DNA of 64,000 nt from Bacillota bacterium (lineage in GTDB: Bacteria > Bacillota > Clostridia > Acetivibrionales > JANLFN01), in the NCBI GenBank assembly GCA_023397675.1, contig JAEWTV010000063.1, positions 8,834 to 72,833 on the forward strand, given 5' to 3'. The first letter of the stretch is position 1, and each line of letters opens with the position of its first letter. The notes below the pieces were generated by a model that did not search any database, was not told the DNA's origin, and saw only the letters and a list, made by a program, of their open reading frames with translations. Below, one piece after another: positions 8,703 through 16,487 of the stretch. The position numbers and the translations under genes were made by a program.

Positions 8703-8909
8703 TAGAGTTTGAATGGGAAATTTATACAAGTGTTCACACTTTGATGTTATTATTTAATTGTATGGTTATAGTTAAATTGAAAAAGTCACACCGTTGAGCG
8801 AACATCATATTATATTATTAGACTATCCTATAAAATTGCATGATTCCTAGTAAGCTTGGCATGTCAATGGACAAGAAGTTCGACTTGAAAGGACTAAGAC
8901 AACCTCATT

Positions 8910-8932
8910 AAAAAGTGTTTCCAACACTTTTT
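8910..8932 (+). other. Hairpin in the leader of the unknown gene at 8980
   Basis: AAAAAGTGTT-TCC-AACACTTTTT is a perfect 10-bp stem that ends 47 bases before the start codon. The T-run is only five bases, so it could be a weak terminator, an attenuator or an mRNA 5' structure. The rest of the 344-base gap (8636-8979) shows the padR promoter and no convincing gene. Confidence 0.4.
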
Positions 8933-8979
8933 GCCTTTGGTGTGGCAATTCAATTGGCACAATGGGGGTGGAGGAAAAA

Positions 8980-9849
8980 ATGCTTCAGACCATTCTGCAA
9001 GTTTTTAAGGCGTTCAAGGATTTATGGGATATAAGTCATGAATTAATTAGTTACCATATAATCGATAAACTTTATTATAAAGGGATAAAGGGTGAGAACT
9101 TTTACTTCAAAAGTTACTGTAAGCACCTGACACTTTATAAAAACGGCCACGGTATTTTAATTGAAAGCTGCTATATACGCGTTCTGGATGATGAAAACTT
9201 TACAAACTTTTACAGAGAACTGGACATCAGCGATGGTAAGAAATATGTTTGCTTCGATAAATCACTGTATGAACTTAAAAATGTAAGTCATACAAAAAGA
9301 TTTACTGAAATGGGTTTCTGGTGTGATGCTGATGGTGATAAATCAAATAATCTTATTAGAAGAATAACACAGGTAGAAAGCAACAATAATAAAATATTGA
9401 AGTGGGATTTTGAAATAGACAAAAGAGTTTTAAAGTCCAAAAAGAAGAAAATATTTTACCTGACTTATGCTTTAAGCATTCCGGGTATGTTCCCGGTTCG
9501 GGATGGTTTTTTGGACACTGAAAACCTTCCAGAAGAAGACTATAGCTTTTGTTCATCCTTACAGGTTAAAACACGTATCAGGGAGCTTAAATACATTTTC
9601 TCTCTTGAAAAAGGTATTGAACTGATAACACTGCCAATATTTAATGAAACCTGCTGCAAAAAAAAATTTAATGATCGGGATAGAAATAAAACATTAAGGC
9701 TACAATATAAAAATGAAATTTTCTATGACAAATATAGCGTTACCGTAATGAATCCCAAGTATCAGAATTCTATTTCAGTTTTATGGGGAATTGGAGAACG
9801 GGCAGAGGGAGGAATGGAAATGTTACTTGATAAAGAGACTGGAACATGA
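8980..9849 (+). CDS. Protein of unknown function, 289 residues
   Basis: I do not recognise the family. The ATG at 8980 is chosen because GGAGG sits 5 bases before it; an in-frame ATG at 8962 lies upstream of that ribosome site. The protein has a helical start (about residues 1-25), then alternating hydrophobic and charged segments suggesting a beta-rich body, including KILKWDFEID followed by a lysine patch and LSIPGMFPVRDG. No signal peptide, membrane helix or cysteine cluster is evident, so it is probably cytoplasmic. It stands alone, with a hairpin in its leader and a terminator after it. Base use is like its neighbours. Confidence 0.7.
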   Translation: MLQTILQVFKAFKDLWDISHELISYHIIDKLYYKGIKGENFYFKSYCKHLTLYKNGHGILIESCYIRVLDDENFTNFYRELDISDGKKYVCFDKSLYELKNVSHTKRFTEMGFWCDADGDKSNNLIRRITQVESNNNKILKWDFEIDKRVLKSKKKKIFYLTYALSIPGMFPVRDGFLDTENLPEEDYSFCSSLQVKTRIRELKYIFSLEKGIELITLPIFNETCCKKKFNDRDRNKTLRLQYKNEIFYDKYSVTVMNPKYQNSISVLWGIGERAEGGMEMLLDKETGT

Positions 9850-9884
9850 TTGCAAACCTTTGAAAAAATAATAAAAGACTAATG

Positions 9885-9918
9885 AAAAGGATTACAATAC
9901 GGTAATCTTTTTCTTTTT
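9885..9918 (+). terminator. Terminator after the unknown gene
   Basis: AAAGGATTAC pairs with GTAATCTTTT (one G-T pair, 6-nt loop) and runs into T-rich sequence. Confidence 0.65.
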
Positions 9919-9959
9919 GCCACATTCCTTAAAAAAGTTCCTTGATATTATAATATAAT

Positions 9960-9988
9960 TTGCTGCTATTAACCATTTAAGGTATAAT
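9960..9988 (+). promoter_or_regulatory. Promoter of the GNAT gene at 10040
   Basis: TTGCTG (9960-9965), 17-bp spacer, perfect TATAAT (9983-9988). Confidence 0.65.
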
Positions 9989-10039
9989 CTGAATCAAGAA
10001 ATACCTATATAGTACTTTTTGTGAAGGGGTTTTAATTGA

Positions 10040-10534
10040 ATGAATAGTTTCTTTATTAAGCAGATTGACGATTTAAACGAGTTACATGATTGTGTAAAGG
10101 TAATTCAGCAGTCGTTTATTACAGTAGCAAAACAATTTAATCTAACAAAGGAGAATTCCCCCACTAATTCCGCATTCATATCCTTTGAAGATTTGACCAA
10201 AATGAAAGAAAAAGGAATCCAAATGTTTGGTGCTTTTGAGGGGAGTACTCAAGTGGGTTTTGCTGCAGTTGAGAAATCAGATAAAGGCATATATTTTCTT
10301 GAAAAGTTATCAGTTATTCCTGAGTATAGGCATAATAGCTATGGTAAGAGAATAATGGACTTTGCATTTGATTACGTAACAAAAGAGGGCGGAAGCAAAA
10401 TATCAATCGGTGTTATAAATGAAAATACTGTTCTGAAGAAATGGTATCAGGACTACGGATTTATAGAAACTGGGGTTAAAAATTTTAGTCACCTTCCTTT
10501 TGGAGTATGCTTCATGGAAAAGCAGGTAGTGTAA
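10040..10534 (+). CDS. GNAT family N-acetyltransferase
   Basis: This 164-residue protein has the acetyl-CoA fold: strand LEKLSVIPEYR followed by the pyrophosphate loop RHNSYGKRI (about residues 95-103), then a C-terminal KKWYQDYGFIETG segment typical of the last GNAT strands. It would move an acetyl group from acetyl-CoA to an amine in the cytoplasm; the acceptor is unknown. ATG 10040 is the only usable start near the GAAGGGG ribosome site, since the upstream TTG runs into a stop. A DUF3788 gene follows after 29 bases, probably in the same transcript. Confidence 0.85.
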   Translation: MNSFFIKQIDDLNELHDCVKVIQQSFITVAKQFNLTKENSPTNSAFISFEDLTKMKEKGIQMFGAFEGSTQVGFAAVEKSDKGIYFLEKLSVIPEYRHNSYGKRIMDFAFDYVTKEGGSKISIGVINENTVLKKWYQDYGFIETGVKNFSHLPFGVCFMEKQVV

Positions 10535-10563
10535 CTGACTAATATACGAAAGAGGTCAATGGT

Positions 10564-10998
10564 ATGGAGAGTAATAACCTAATTATGGACAAGTCCCATA
10601 TTCCTTCCATGGAGGAAATAGCTGCTTTTATAGGGCCTGAAGCCAGAAAAATGTGGCTGGATATGACAGGTTACATTGAAGCTGAATTCAAATCCAAACC
10701 ACAAATCACATATAGTATTTGTGCCGGTAAACCAGGTTGGAATGTTAAGTATAAGAAAAGTGGTAAGGCGCTTTGCACCTTGTACCCTGAAAAGGATTTG
10801 TTTATTGCGCTTGTTGTGCTTGGACAGGATGACAGGGATAACTTTGATGCAACAAGGGATGGGTATGGTACATACGTTAAGGAATTGTATGATAACTGCA
10901 AGCTTTTTAACGGAACAAAATGGCTGATGATCAGTGTGATGGATATAAATGTTTATGAGGATGTAAAAAAGCTGATGATGCTTAAGGTGAAGAAGTAA
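10564..10998 (+). CDS. DUF3788 family protein
   Basis: A small soluble protein of 144 residues with the pattern of DUF3788: an aromatic GKPGWNVKYKKSGKALCTLYP stretch in the middle and a KWLMISVMD segment near the C-terminus, where related proteins are thought to form a small alpha/beta fold. No catalytic residues can be named. It follows a GNAT gene by 29 bases and is closed by a strong terminator, so it is the last gene of that unit. An AGAGG ribosome site precedes the ATG. Function unknown. Confidence 0.75.
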   Translation: MESNNLIMDKSHIPSMEEIAAFIGPEARKMWLDMTGYIEAEFKSKPQITYSICAGKPGWNVKYKKSGKALCTLYPEKDLFIALVVLGQDDRDNFDATRDGYGTYVKELYDNCKLFNGTKWLMISVMDINVYEDVKKLMMLKVKK

Positions 10999-11000
10999 TG

Positions 11001-11028
11001 AAGGGGGCGCTTATGCGTCCCCTTTTAA
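11001..11028 (+). terminator. Terminator of the GNAT-DUF3788 unit
   Basis: AAGGGGGCGC-TTAT-GCGTCCCCTTTT, GC-rich stem with T-tail directly after the stop codon. Confidence 0.85.
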
Positions 11029-11058
11029 TTTTCTATTTAAAGCTGAGCTAATGATTGA

Positions 11059-11475
11059 TTACATTACCTTATTATAATGATTAAAGAAAACAATATATAA
11101 AACAGTCTGTAGAAGAATAGCCCCAACCATAGACAGGATAATAATCATATCTACATTAGCAATAGCTAAGCCTGCTGTAAGAAAATAAAGAATTTGTGTC
11201 ATGACGTTATGTGTCTGAGCTTTTGCCGTATTCCTAACTGAAATATTTCTTTCATCATTAACTTCAATATCCTTTTTTTTCTTGACTTCGGGGTACTTTT
11301 TCTCAATAGCGGTTGTAATAACCATTGCTACTGATCCTCCGAAAATGCCAGCGCCAACACCCATAAGAAGCCCTGACAATTTTTCAGTTCCAGCACCCTT
11401 AAGAACCAATCCGGCTATTGCAATAATTACACCGACTACTGTAAGCAGCACATATAAAAACATTTTATTTTTCAT
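11059..11475 (-). CDS. Small membrane protein with NDERN motif
   Basis: A 138-residue protein with about four hydrophobic helices in two hairpins (residues 5-27, 35-55, and two near 95-135), separated by a charged loop containing NDERNISVRNTAKA. That motif is common in small DUF2178-like membrane proteins of Firmicutes that sit beside a tiny XRE regulator, as here. The ATG at 11475 is preferred because AGGAGGAA precedes it; longer in-frame extensions run back through that regulator. The four-base gap to the regulator stop suggests coupling. Molecular role unknown, perhaps a membrane partner or target of the regulator. Confidence 0.75.
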   Translation of the reverse strand: MKNKMFLYVLLTVVGVIIAIAGLVLKGAGTEKLSGLLMGVGAGIFGGSVAMVITTAIEKKYPEVKKKKDIEVNDERNISVRNTAKAQTHNVMTQILYFLTAGLAIANVDMIIILSMVGAILLQTVLYIVFFNHYNKVM

Positions 11476-11479
11476 TTTA

Positions 11480-11677
11480 CTATTCCTCCTCATATATAAA
11501 GATTTCTTCAATAGACAAATTAAACATTTTGGCAATTTTAAACGCAAGTAAAATTGAAGGATTATATCGTCCGCTTTCCAATGAACTTATGGTCTGCCTG
11601 GATACCTCAAGCTTTTCTGCAAGTTCCTCCTGGGTCAATCCTGTCTGCTTTCGTATTTCTTCAAGCCTGTTCCTCAA
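11480..11677 (-). CDS. XRE family regulator, minimal type
   Basis: At 65 residues this is little more than one helix-turn-helix domain: LTQEELAEKLEVSRQTISSLESGRYNPS covers the classic XRE pattern, with the recognition helix at SRQTISSLE. It starts with TTG (11675-11677), preceded by AGGAGGG. It is the first gene of a two-gene operon with a small membrane protein. A dyad (GTAAAG/CTTTAC) just inside its transcript suggests autoregulation. Confidence 0.9.
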   Translation of the reverse strand: MRNRLEEIRKQTGLTQEELAEKLEVSRQTISSLESGRYNPSILLAFKIAKMFNLSIEEIFIYEEE

Positions 11678-11694
11678 AACTGTATCCCTCCTGT

Positions 11695-11710
11695 GTAAAG
11701 TTTACTTTAC
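11695..11710. promoter_or_regulatory. Probable XRE operator
   Basis: GTAAAG-TTTA-CTTTAC, a 16-bp dyad, lies about 7 bases downstream of the -10 box and upstream of the ribosome site. A related half-site (GCTTTACG) occurs near 11750. It probably binds the XRE protein. Confidence 0.5.
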
Positions 11711-11716
11711 ATTTTT

Positions 11717-11745
11717 ATTTTAATAGTATGTTGTATAAATGTCAA
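11717..11745 (-). promoter_or_regulatory. Promoter of the XRE-membrane protein operon
   Basis: Minus-strand TTGACA (11740-11745), 17-bp spacer, TAAAAT (11717-11722). Confidence 0.8.
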
Positions 11746-11765
11746 GCATGCTTTACGTTTAATAT

Positions 11766-11800
11766 AATAAAAAAGTCTACCATTAAAATCATGGTAGACT
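11766..11800 (-). terminator. Terminator after the flavoprotein gene
   Basis: GTCTACCAT/ATGGTAGAC stem (11775-11783 and 11791-11799) followed on the minus strand by a T-run. Confidence 0.8.
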
Positions 11801-11811
11801 CATATATGGTC

Positions 11812-12393
11812 TTACCTACAAAGTTCTTTCCCAAGCAATAATGCTTTTTCTTTGATTTCTTCAGGTATATGCTTTTTAGCCGCTGCTCCTTCCAGAACAA
11901 TGCTTCCGGCAATATCATATCCTCCTGCTTTTAATATTGTTTCCATAACAAGTAAAGTTCCTCCTGCATGATTAAGCAACATACTTGCAGGCCCTGGCAT
12001 ATTGCATGCAGTTACCATTGCTGATTTTTTCCCTTTGTGGAGCGGTAAAGGCATTTCCAAGCCATTTGCAGCGATTTCCTCAAAACCCGTAAGACTTCTG
12101 TCTATAAGGGTTTTTAACGGACCGGAAATGTTACCGAAATATGTTGGGCTTCCTATGACTAACGCATCAGCATTACGTATCAGATGGGATACTCGGTGCC
12201 CATCGTCAGTTGGAAGAGCACAATCTTTGTCTGGCCTGCAAAGCATACAACTTTTACAAGGACTAACGGATATATCATAAGCGTGTACCCACTCAATATC
12301 ATGTTCGGTTGATATACCCTTTTCAATATACCTTAGAACTTCTGATGTATATCCGGTTTTTCTAGGTGACCCATTTATAAACAATATCTTCAT
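11812..12393 (-). CDS. Flavodoxin-fold NAD(P)H oxidoreductase, iron-sulfur flavoprotein-like
   Basis: A 193-residue protein that starts with the FMN-binding loop INGSPRKTGYTS (residues 6-17) and has the SPTYFGNISGPLKT segment of the NADPH-dependent FMN reductase fold. A compact cysteine cluster, CKSCMLCRPDKDC (about residues 48-60), matches the spacing of iron-sulfur flavoproteins, which bind a [4Fe-4S] cluster, though similar clusters occur in relatives without one. It would pass electrons from NAD(P)H or ferredoxin to a small acceptor. It is monocistronic, divergent from the DinB gene, and has its own terminator. Substrate unknown. Confidence 0.85.
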   Translation of the reverse strand: MKILFINGSPRKTGYTSEVLRYIEKGISTEHDIEWVHAYDISVSPCKSCMLCRPDKDCALPTDDGHRVSHLIRNADALVIGSPTYFGNISGPLKTLIDRSLTGFEEIAANGLEMPLPLHKGKKSAMVTACNMPGPASMLLNHAGGTLLVMETILKAGGYDIAGSIVLEGAAAKKHIPEEIKEKALLLGKELCR

Positions 12394-12529
12394 TAAATAA
12401 TTACTCCTTAATTATTAGTTTATGGTATTATTTTATTGTATAGATTATTTTGGTAACAGAAGTTAAAATATACTAGTATAATTACTAACAGGTTATGGCC
12501 TGAATTCGATATTTTAAAGGAGTACAAAT

Positions 12530-12991
12530 ATGTTAGAAATTAATTATTTTAAAAGCCTTGTTGAATCCTTTAATAGCCTATTACAGAACTCTGATTTAAA
12601 AATAACTGGAATAAATTTAAGTGAAGACAAGTGGAGCCTGAAAGAGATAATTGGACATCTTATTGATTCTGCCTCAAATAATCACCAAAGATTTGTAAGG
12701 CTTCAATTTGGAACATTAAGAGATTTCCCCGCATATGACGGGGAAGAGTGGATAAGGATTCAGGGATATAATAAAATGGACTGGGAACTGCTTATCAAGC
12801 TATGGCACAATTACAACATGGCTTTACTAAATGTAATTGAAAACATAGATGAAAGAGCTTTATCAAATGAGTGGATAGGTGCTGATATTAAAATATCTTT
12901 AGAAGATCTGATAATAGATTATTACAGGCATCTGGATTTACATATAAAGCATTTCACCGAAAGACAATCGGAGCTTGAAAACTTACAGTAA
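12530..12991 (+). CDS. DinB family metal-dependent protein
   Basis: A 153-residue four-helix protein of the DinB/YfiT kind. The metal-binding pattern is visible: EIIGHLIDSASNNHQRF early and YYRHLDLHIKHF near the C-terminus provide the three histidines expected. Family members include thiol transferases and many proteins of unknown role. ATG 12530 follows AAAGGAG. The next gene begins 14 bases after the stop, so it heads a three-gene unit with a flavin-binding-like protein and a GNAT. Substrate unknown. Confidence 0.82.
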   Translation: MLEINYFKSLVESFNSLLQNSDLKITGINLSEDKWSLKEIIGHLIDSASNNHQRFVRLQFGTLRDFPAYDGEEWIRIQGYNKMDWELLIKLWHNYNMALLNVIENIDERALSNEWIGADIKISLEDLIIDYYRHLDLHIKHFTERQSELENLQ

Positions 12992-13005
12992 AAGGGGACA
13001 ATAAC

Positions 13006-13467
13006 ATGAGAAGAGCGGATAAGGAAATAACCGAAATAAGTATAATAGAAGAGATAATTAATAAGGCTGATGTTATAAGAATAGCTATGGTAGATGGGGA
13101 TCAGCCATATATTTTGGCTATGAATCATGTATATCTGGATGGCTCCATTTACATGCATTCTGCCAAAGAAGGAAGAAAAATTGATGTATTGAAGATAAAC
13201 AGCAGGGTGGCATTTGAAGTTGATACCGATGTTGAAATATTACTTAGAGAAGACGCTTGCAGCTGTTCTACAAGGTACAGAAGCGTTGTTGGAACAGGTA
13301 AAGTAACTTTGATTGATGATATAGAAGTTAAGAAACAAGTACTTGATGCTATAATGAAAAAGCATACCGGAAGGGATAGTTTTGAATATTCTGAAAAGTC
13401 GTTTGAAAGAACTTTGATTATTAAGATAGACATAGATTCCATGACGGGTAAAAAGTCAGGTTATTAA
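13006..13467 (+). CDS. Pyridoxamine 5'-phosphate oxidase-like (NimA-type) flavin protein
   Basis: The 153 residues show the split-barrel pattern of small PPOX-like proteins: MRRADKEI at the start, YILAMNHVYLDGSIYMHSAKEGRKID in the barrel, and SCSTRYRSVVGTGKV in the second half. These features are shared by NimA-type nitroimidazole resistance proteins and related FMN or haem binders. It sits between the DinB and GNAT genes with short gaps (14 and 18 bases), preceded by an AAAGGGG ribosome site. Whether it reduces a drug or only binds a flavin cannot be told from the sequence. Confidence 0.82.
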   Translation: MRRADKEITEISIIEEIINKADVIRIAMVDGDQPYILAMNHVYLDGSIYMHSAKEGRKIDVLKINSRVAFEVDTDVEILLREDACSCSTRYRSVVGTGKVTLIDDIEVKKQVLDAIMKKHTGRDSFEYSEKSFERTLIIKIDIDSMTGKKSGY

Positions 13468-13485
13468 GATTTGGGGGTAGATTTA

Positions 13486-13896
13486 ATGCAGATTGAATAT
13501 GTAAAAGAATATCCGACTCTTGAGGATTATAAAATGCTGAGAGATGCGGTTGGATGGGGGCATTCGGATGATGCTTCAATGCAAAATGGTATTAACGGTT
13601 CCTGCTGTTCAATACTTGCAAAAAATGAAGGCAAAACCATTGGAATGGGTAGGGTTTTCAGTGATGGGGGAGCCTTTTTTATGGTTGCAGATATAATAGT
13701 AATACCTGAATTTCAGCAAAAGGGTGTCGGAAAAACAATAGTTGGAATGCTTGTTGAATGGCTTAAAAACAATTGTCCTAAGAATGGCCGTGTATGGCTG
13801 TTTGCTGCAAAGGGAAGAGAAAGCTTTTATGAACAGTTTGGCTTTTTCTGTAGGCCTACCGAAGATTTTGGAGCCGGTATGCAGTTGGATATATAG
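13486..13896 (+). CDS. GNAT family N-acetyltransferase
   Basis: The 136-residue protein contains DIIVIPEFQQKGVGKTIVGMLVEW, whose QQKGVGK loop is the acetyl-CoA pyrophosphate site, and the C-terminal ESFYEQFGFFCRP strand-helix typical of GNAT enzymes. The ATG at 13486 is chosen because GGGGGT lies just before it; the upstream TTG at 13471 would include that ribosome site. It is the last gene of the DinB-PPOX-GNAT unit and is followed by a dyad that can act as a terminator. Acceptor substrate unknown. Confidence 0.85.
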   Translation: MQIEYVKEYPTLEDYKMLRDAVGWGHSDDASMQNGINGSCCSILAKNEGKTIGMGRVFSDGGAFFMVADIIVIPEFQQKGVGKTIVGMLVEWLKNNCPKNGRVWLFAAKGRESFYEQFGFFCRPTEDFGAGMQLDI

Positions 13897-13912
13897 CAAA
13901 TTAGTCTTTATT

Positions 13913-13945
13913 AAACCTGACACTCATTGTGTCAGGTTTTTGTGT
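13913..13945 (+). promoter_or_regulatory. TGACA dyad A: terminator and likely operator before the first WYL gene
   Basis: AAACCTGACAC-TCATT-GTGTCAGGTTT (11-bp arms, 13913-13939) ends in T-rich sequence, so it can terminate the upstream unit. It also lies 6 bases before a TATTAT -10 box (13946-13951) serving the WYL regulator at 13994. Related dyads stand before 16488 and 17449. Confidence 0.55.
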
Positions 13946-13993
13946 TATTATGGAATTAGGAAAGACCAAATTATATGAAAGAACGGGTGCTGT

Positions 13994-14920
13994 ATGAAAC
14001 TTGAAAGACTGCTTGCTATTATAACTTATTTGTTAAACCATCAAAAAGTTAAGGCCCAGGACCTTGCCAACAAGTTCGAAGTATCTGTAAGAACTATTTA
14101 CAGGGATATTGATACAATATCTAGAGCCGGAATACCTGTAACCACCTTTCAGGGTGCTGATGGTGGGATCGGTATTATGGAAGGTTACAAGCTGGATAAA
14201 AATCTGCTTACAAGTGAAGATGTATTAAGCATAGTTGCTGGTTTAAAGGGGCTTAACAGTATAAATGAAGATATAAAAATAAAGATACTTATCGAGAAGC
14301 TTTCAAGCATTGCAAATAAATCTGATTACATATCCCCTGGAAATGAAATATTGATTGATTTGTCTTCATGGAACAAGAATGATAAGCTGGCGGGACTTAT
14401 AAAAGATATTAAAAGGGCAATTCATGAAAAAAGGCTTATCCGGTTTTCATATTATGGAGGTACAAGTGAAGCTGTCTCGGAAAGAAAGGTTGAACCTTAT
14501 GTTATAGTTTTCAAGGATTCCCACTGGTACCTTTATGCCTATTGCCTATTAAGAAATGACTTCAGGCTTTTTAAGCTGAGAAGGATGAACGGACTTACTG
14601 TTTTAGAATCAAGTTTTGCTGGACGCGAATACTCCATTGAAAGTGTTGAATGGGATGGTGATGTGCCCAAGGATCAAACTAAAACAACTATTTTATTGTT
14701 CGATGAATGTATGAGTTATTCTGTCAATGATGTTTTTGACACGGAGAACTGTGAGGTTATGAAGGATGGCAAAATAAAGGTTTCGTTTCCAATTACATCT
14801 GAACCATGGATATATGGCTTCATTCTTGGCTTTGGGGACAAAGTTGAAGTTGTTGAGCCCCCTGAGCTTAGAGAAAAAATCAGGGATATGGCAAGAAGTA
14901 TATGTGATAAATATAAATAA
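13994..14920 (+). CDS. YafY-type HTH and WYL-domain regulator (first copy)
   Basis: A 308-residue regulator with an N-terminal winged helix (LANKFEVSVRTIYRDIDTISRAGIPV, residues about 24-50), a middle segment, and a WYL domain (ERKVEPYVIVFKDSHWYLYAYC near 160-180) that usually binds a ligand or nucleic acid. The C-terminal extension (SEPWIYGFILGFGDKVEV) is the WCX type. It stands between the GNAT unit and a convergent MATE gene, and a close relative lies 2.5 kb downstream at 16488. The TGACA dyad at its promoter suggests autoregulation. Ligand unknown. Confidence 0.9.
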   Translation: MKLERLLAIITYLLNHQKVKAQDLANKFEVSVRTIYRDIDTISRAGIPVTTFQGADGGIGIMEGYKLDKNLLTSEDVLSIVAGLKGLNSINEDIKIKILIEKLSSIANKSDYISPGNEILIDLSSWNKNDKLAGLIKDIKRAIHEKRLIRFSYYGGTSEAVSERKVEPYVIVFKDSHWYLYAYCLLRNDFRLFKLRRMNGLTVLESSFAGREYSIESVEWDGDVPKDQTKTTILLFDECMSYSVNDVFDTENCEVMKDGKIKVSFPITSEPWIYGFILGFGDKVEVVEPPELREKIRDMARSICDKYK

Positions 14921-14933
14921 TATAGGGGAGCAA

Positions 14934-16304
14934 CTAACCTCTCCTTTTAGGAATAGCTGATACCCATTTGGTTCGTAATAAAAGAATAGTTGTAATAATG
15001 GCGGCAGTATAGTTGGAAAACAGATTTCCCCAAAATACAGAGTAATAACTTAAGGTATGTTCTGTTGCCAGAATAAATATATACCTTAGAAGCCAGACAC
15101 GTAATATACTCATAACCAAAGGTATTTTAGTTCTTCCTAGCCCAATAAAGGCGCCCTGTTGAACCATACATATCCCAAATCCTACAACAGAATAAGTATA
15201 AATATGAAGTGCTCTGTTGGCTACTTCAAGAACATCCTTTTTATTTGTAAATAAAGTTGTTATATGGGAAGACAAGGGTACTATTAGTGCAATAAGAAAT
15301 ACTGCGGTAACAGCACTTAAAATACAGCCGATGATACATGATTTCCGCGCCTTATCACCCTGACCGGCCCCAATATTCATACTTACCATGGTAGTTACAG
15401 CAGAACCAAAGGATGAAGGCAGTATGAAACAGATTATTGAAATATTATTTGCAATTCCCTGTCCATTAAGTATTATCGGACCATACTTTTGTACCTCATT
15501 ATTTATCAGATAAAAGCCCAGGTTAAGCATCATATTTGATAAAACTGACGGAACACCCACTCTGATTAGGTCTCTTAATATATCTGATTTGAATTTGAAC
15601 CCTTTTAGCTGGAGCTTATCTTCGCTTTTTTTAATAAAAAGCTCATAATACATCCAAATGCTAATTAATAAGTTGGCAGCAAGTGATGCCATAACCGAGC
15701 CCACAATACCCCATTTAAAGCATGCGATAAACAATGCGTTAAAAAGTATTTTTAAAATGAGCATTAATACCATTCTGATGAAGGTAGCCTCTGGCTTTCC
15801 ATTTGCGTTTTTAATGGCATTATATATGGATTCCAGAAATAAGAACGGTATTACCATTGAATTTAAAGCAAGATATATAAATACATCATGTGAAATCAAA
15901 GGATTGACATTCTGTGAAATCGGGAAGGACAAAGCTAACAAAACAGGGGCGGCAATGCACCCAAGTAGAAAGCAAAAAAGGACAATCTGAGTTGAAACGT
16001 TTCTTGCATCTTTAAAATCACCCCTGCCGTTTGATTGACCTATCAGGGCCATCCCTGCAACACTTAGACCCTGCGCTATTGCAACAATTATATTTATTAT
16101 GGGGACACAATATGTGACAGAACTAGCAGCTTCGGTGCCAACAATATTGTTTATAAACAGTCCGTCCATTACAGGCATCATGGACTGTACCAAGCCCATC
16201 ATCAGGGTAGGTACCGAGAGCAGAATGATTGTTTTTGATATGTTTCCGTTCAATATGAGATTACGTCTTTGTTCTATATTTTGGTTCAGCAAATTGAAGC
16301 GCAT
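14934..16304 (-). CDS. MATE family multidrug/sodium antiporter
   Basis: This 456-residue integral membrane protein has twelve hydrophobic helices in two similar halves. The first helix pair (KTIILLSVPTLMMGLVQSMMPVMDGLFI) and the repeat of the pattern in the second half (LIRVGVPSVLSNMMLNLG) fit the DinF/NorM superfamily. It would export cationic drugs or metabolites using a sodium or proton gradient. The gene is convergent with the first WYL regulator (13 bases apart) and divergent from the second, so either could control it. Substrate unknown. Confidence 0.9.
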   Translation of the reverse strand: MRFNLLNQNIEQRRNLILNGNISKTIILLSVPTLMMGLVQSMMPVMDGLFINNIVGTEAASSVTYCVPIINIIVAIAQGLSVAGMALIGQSNGRGDFKDARNVSTQIVLFCFLLGCIAAPVLLALSFPISQNVNPLISHDVFIYLALNSMVIPFLFLESIYNAIKNANGKPEATFIRMVLMLILKILFNALFIACFKWGIVGSVMASLAANLLISIWMYYELFIKKSEDKLQLKGFKFKSDILRDLIRVGVPSVLSNMMLNLGFYLINNEVQKYGPIILNGQGIANNISIICFILPSSFGSAVTTMVSMNIGAGQGDKARKSCIIGCILSAVTAVFLIALIVPLSSHITTLFTNKKDVLEVANRALHIYTYSVVGFGICMVQQGAFIGLGRTKIPLVMSILRVWLLRYIFILATEHTLSYYSVFWGNLFSNYTAAIITTILLLRTKWVSAIPKRRG

Positions 16305-16430
16305 TATAAAGCCAGCTTTCCAGCAATTTTATTCATTGGACTTTGTTTAAATCCTTTTAACGATTATACGCTTACATCGAAGGACGGTCAAGTCGAGGGA
16401 GGGTTCCACTTTTTCCTAAGTAATTTATAA

Positions 16431-16451
16431 ACATGACATACTGTGTCATGT
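16431..16451. promoter_or_regulatory. TGACA dyad B in the MATE/WYL intergenic region
   Basis: ACATGACA-TACTG-TGTCATGT, perfect 8-bp arms. A TATTAT -10 box (16461-16466) lies 9 bases further on, in front of the second WYL gene. The dyad is also upstream of the divergent MATE gene. Confidence 0.55.
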
Positions 16452-16487
16452 TTTGCGTGGTATTATTATTAAGAGGTGGTTGTAATC

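Noticed and set aside
8861..8911. 16-codon ORF (ATG 8861 to TAA 8909) before the unknown gene, a possible leader peptide
   Set aside because: No ribosome-binding sequence in front of the ATG, and no codon enrichment that would suggest attenuation.
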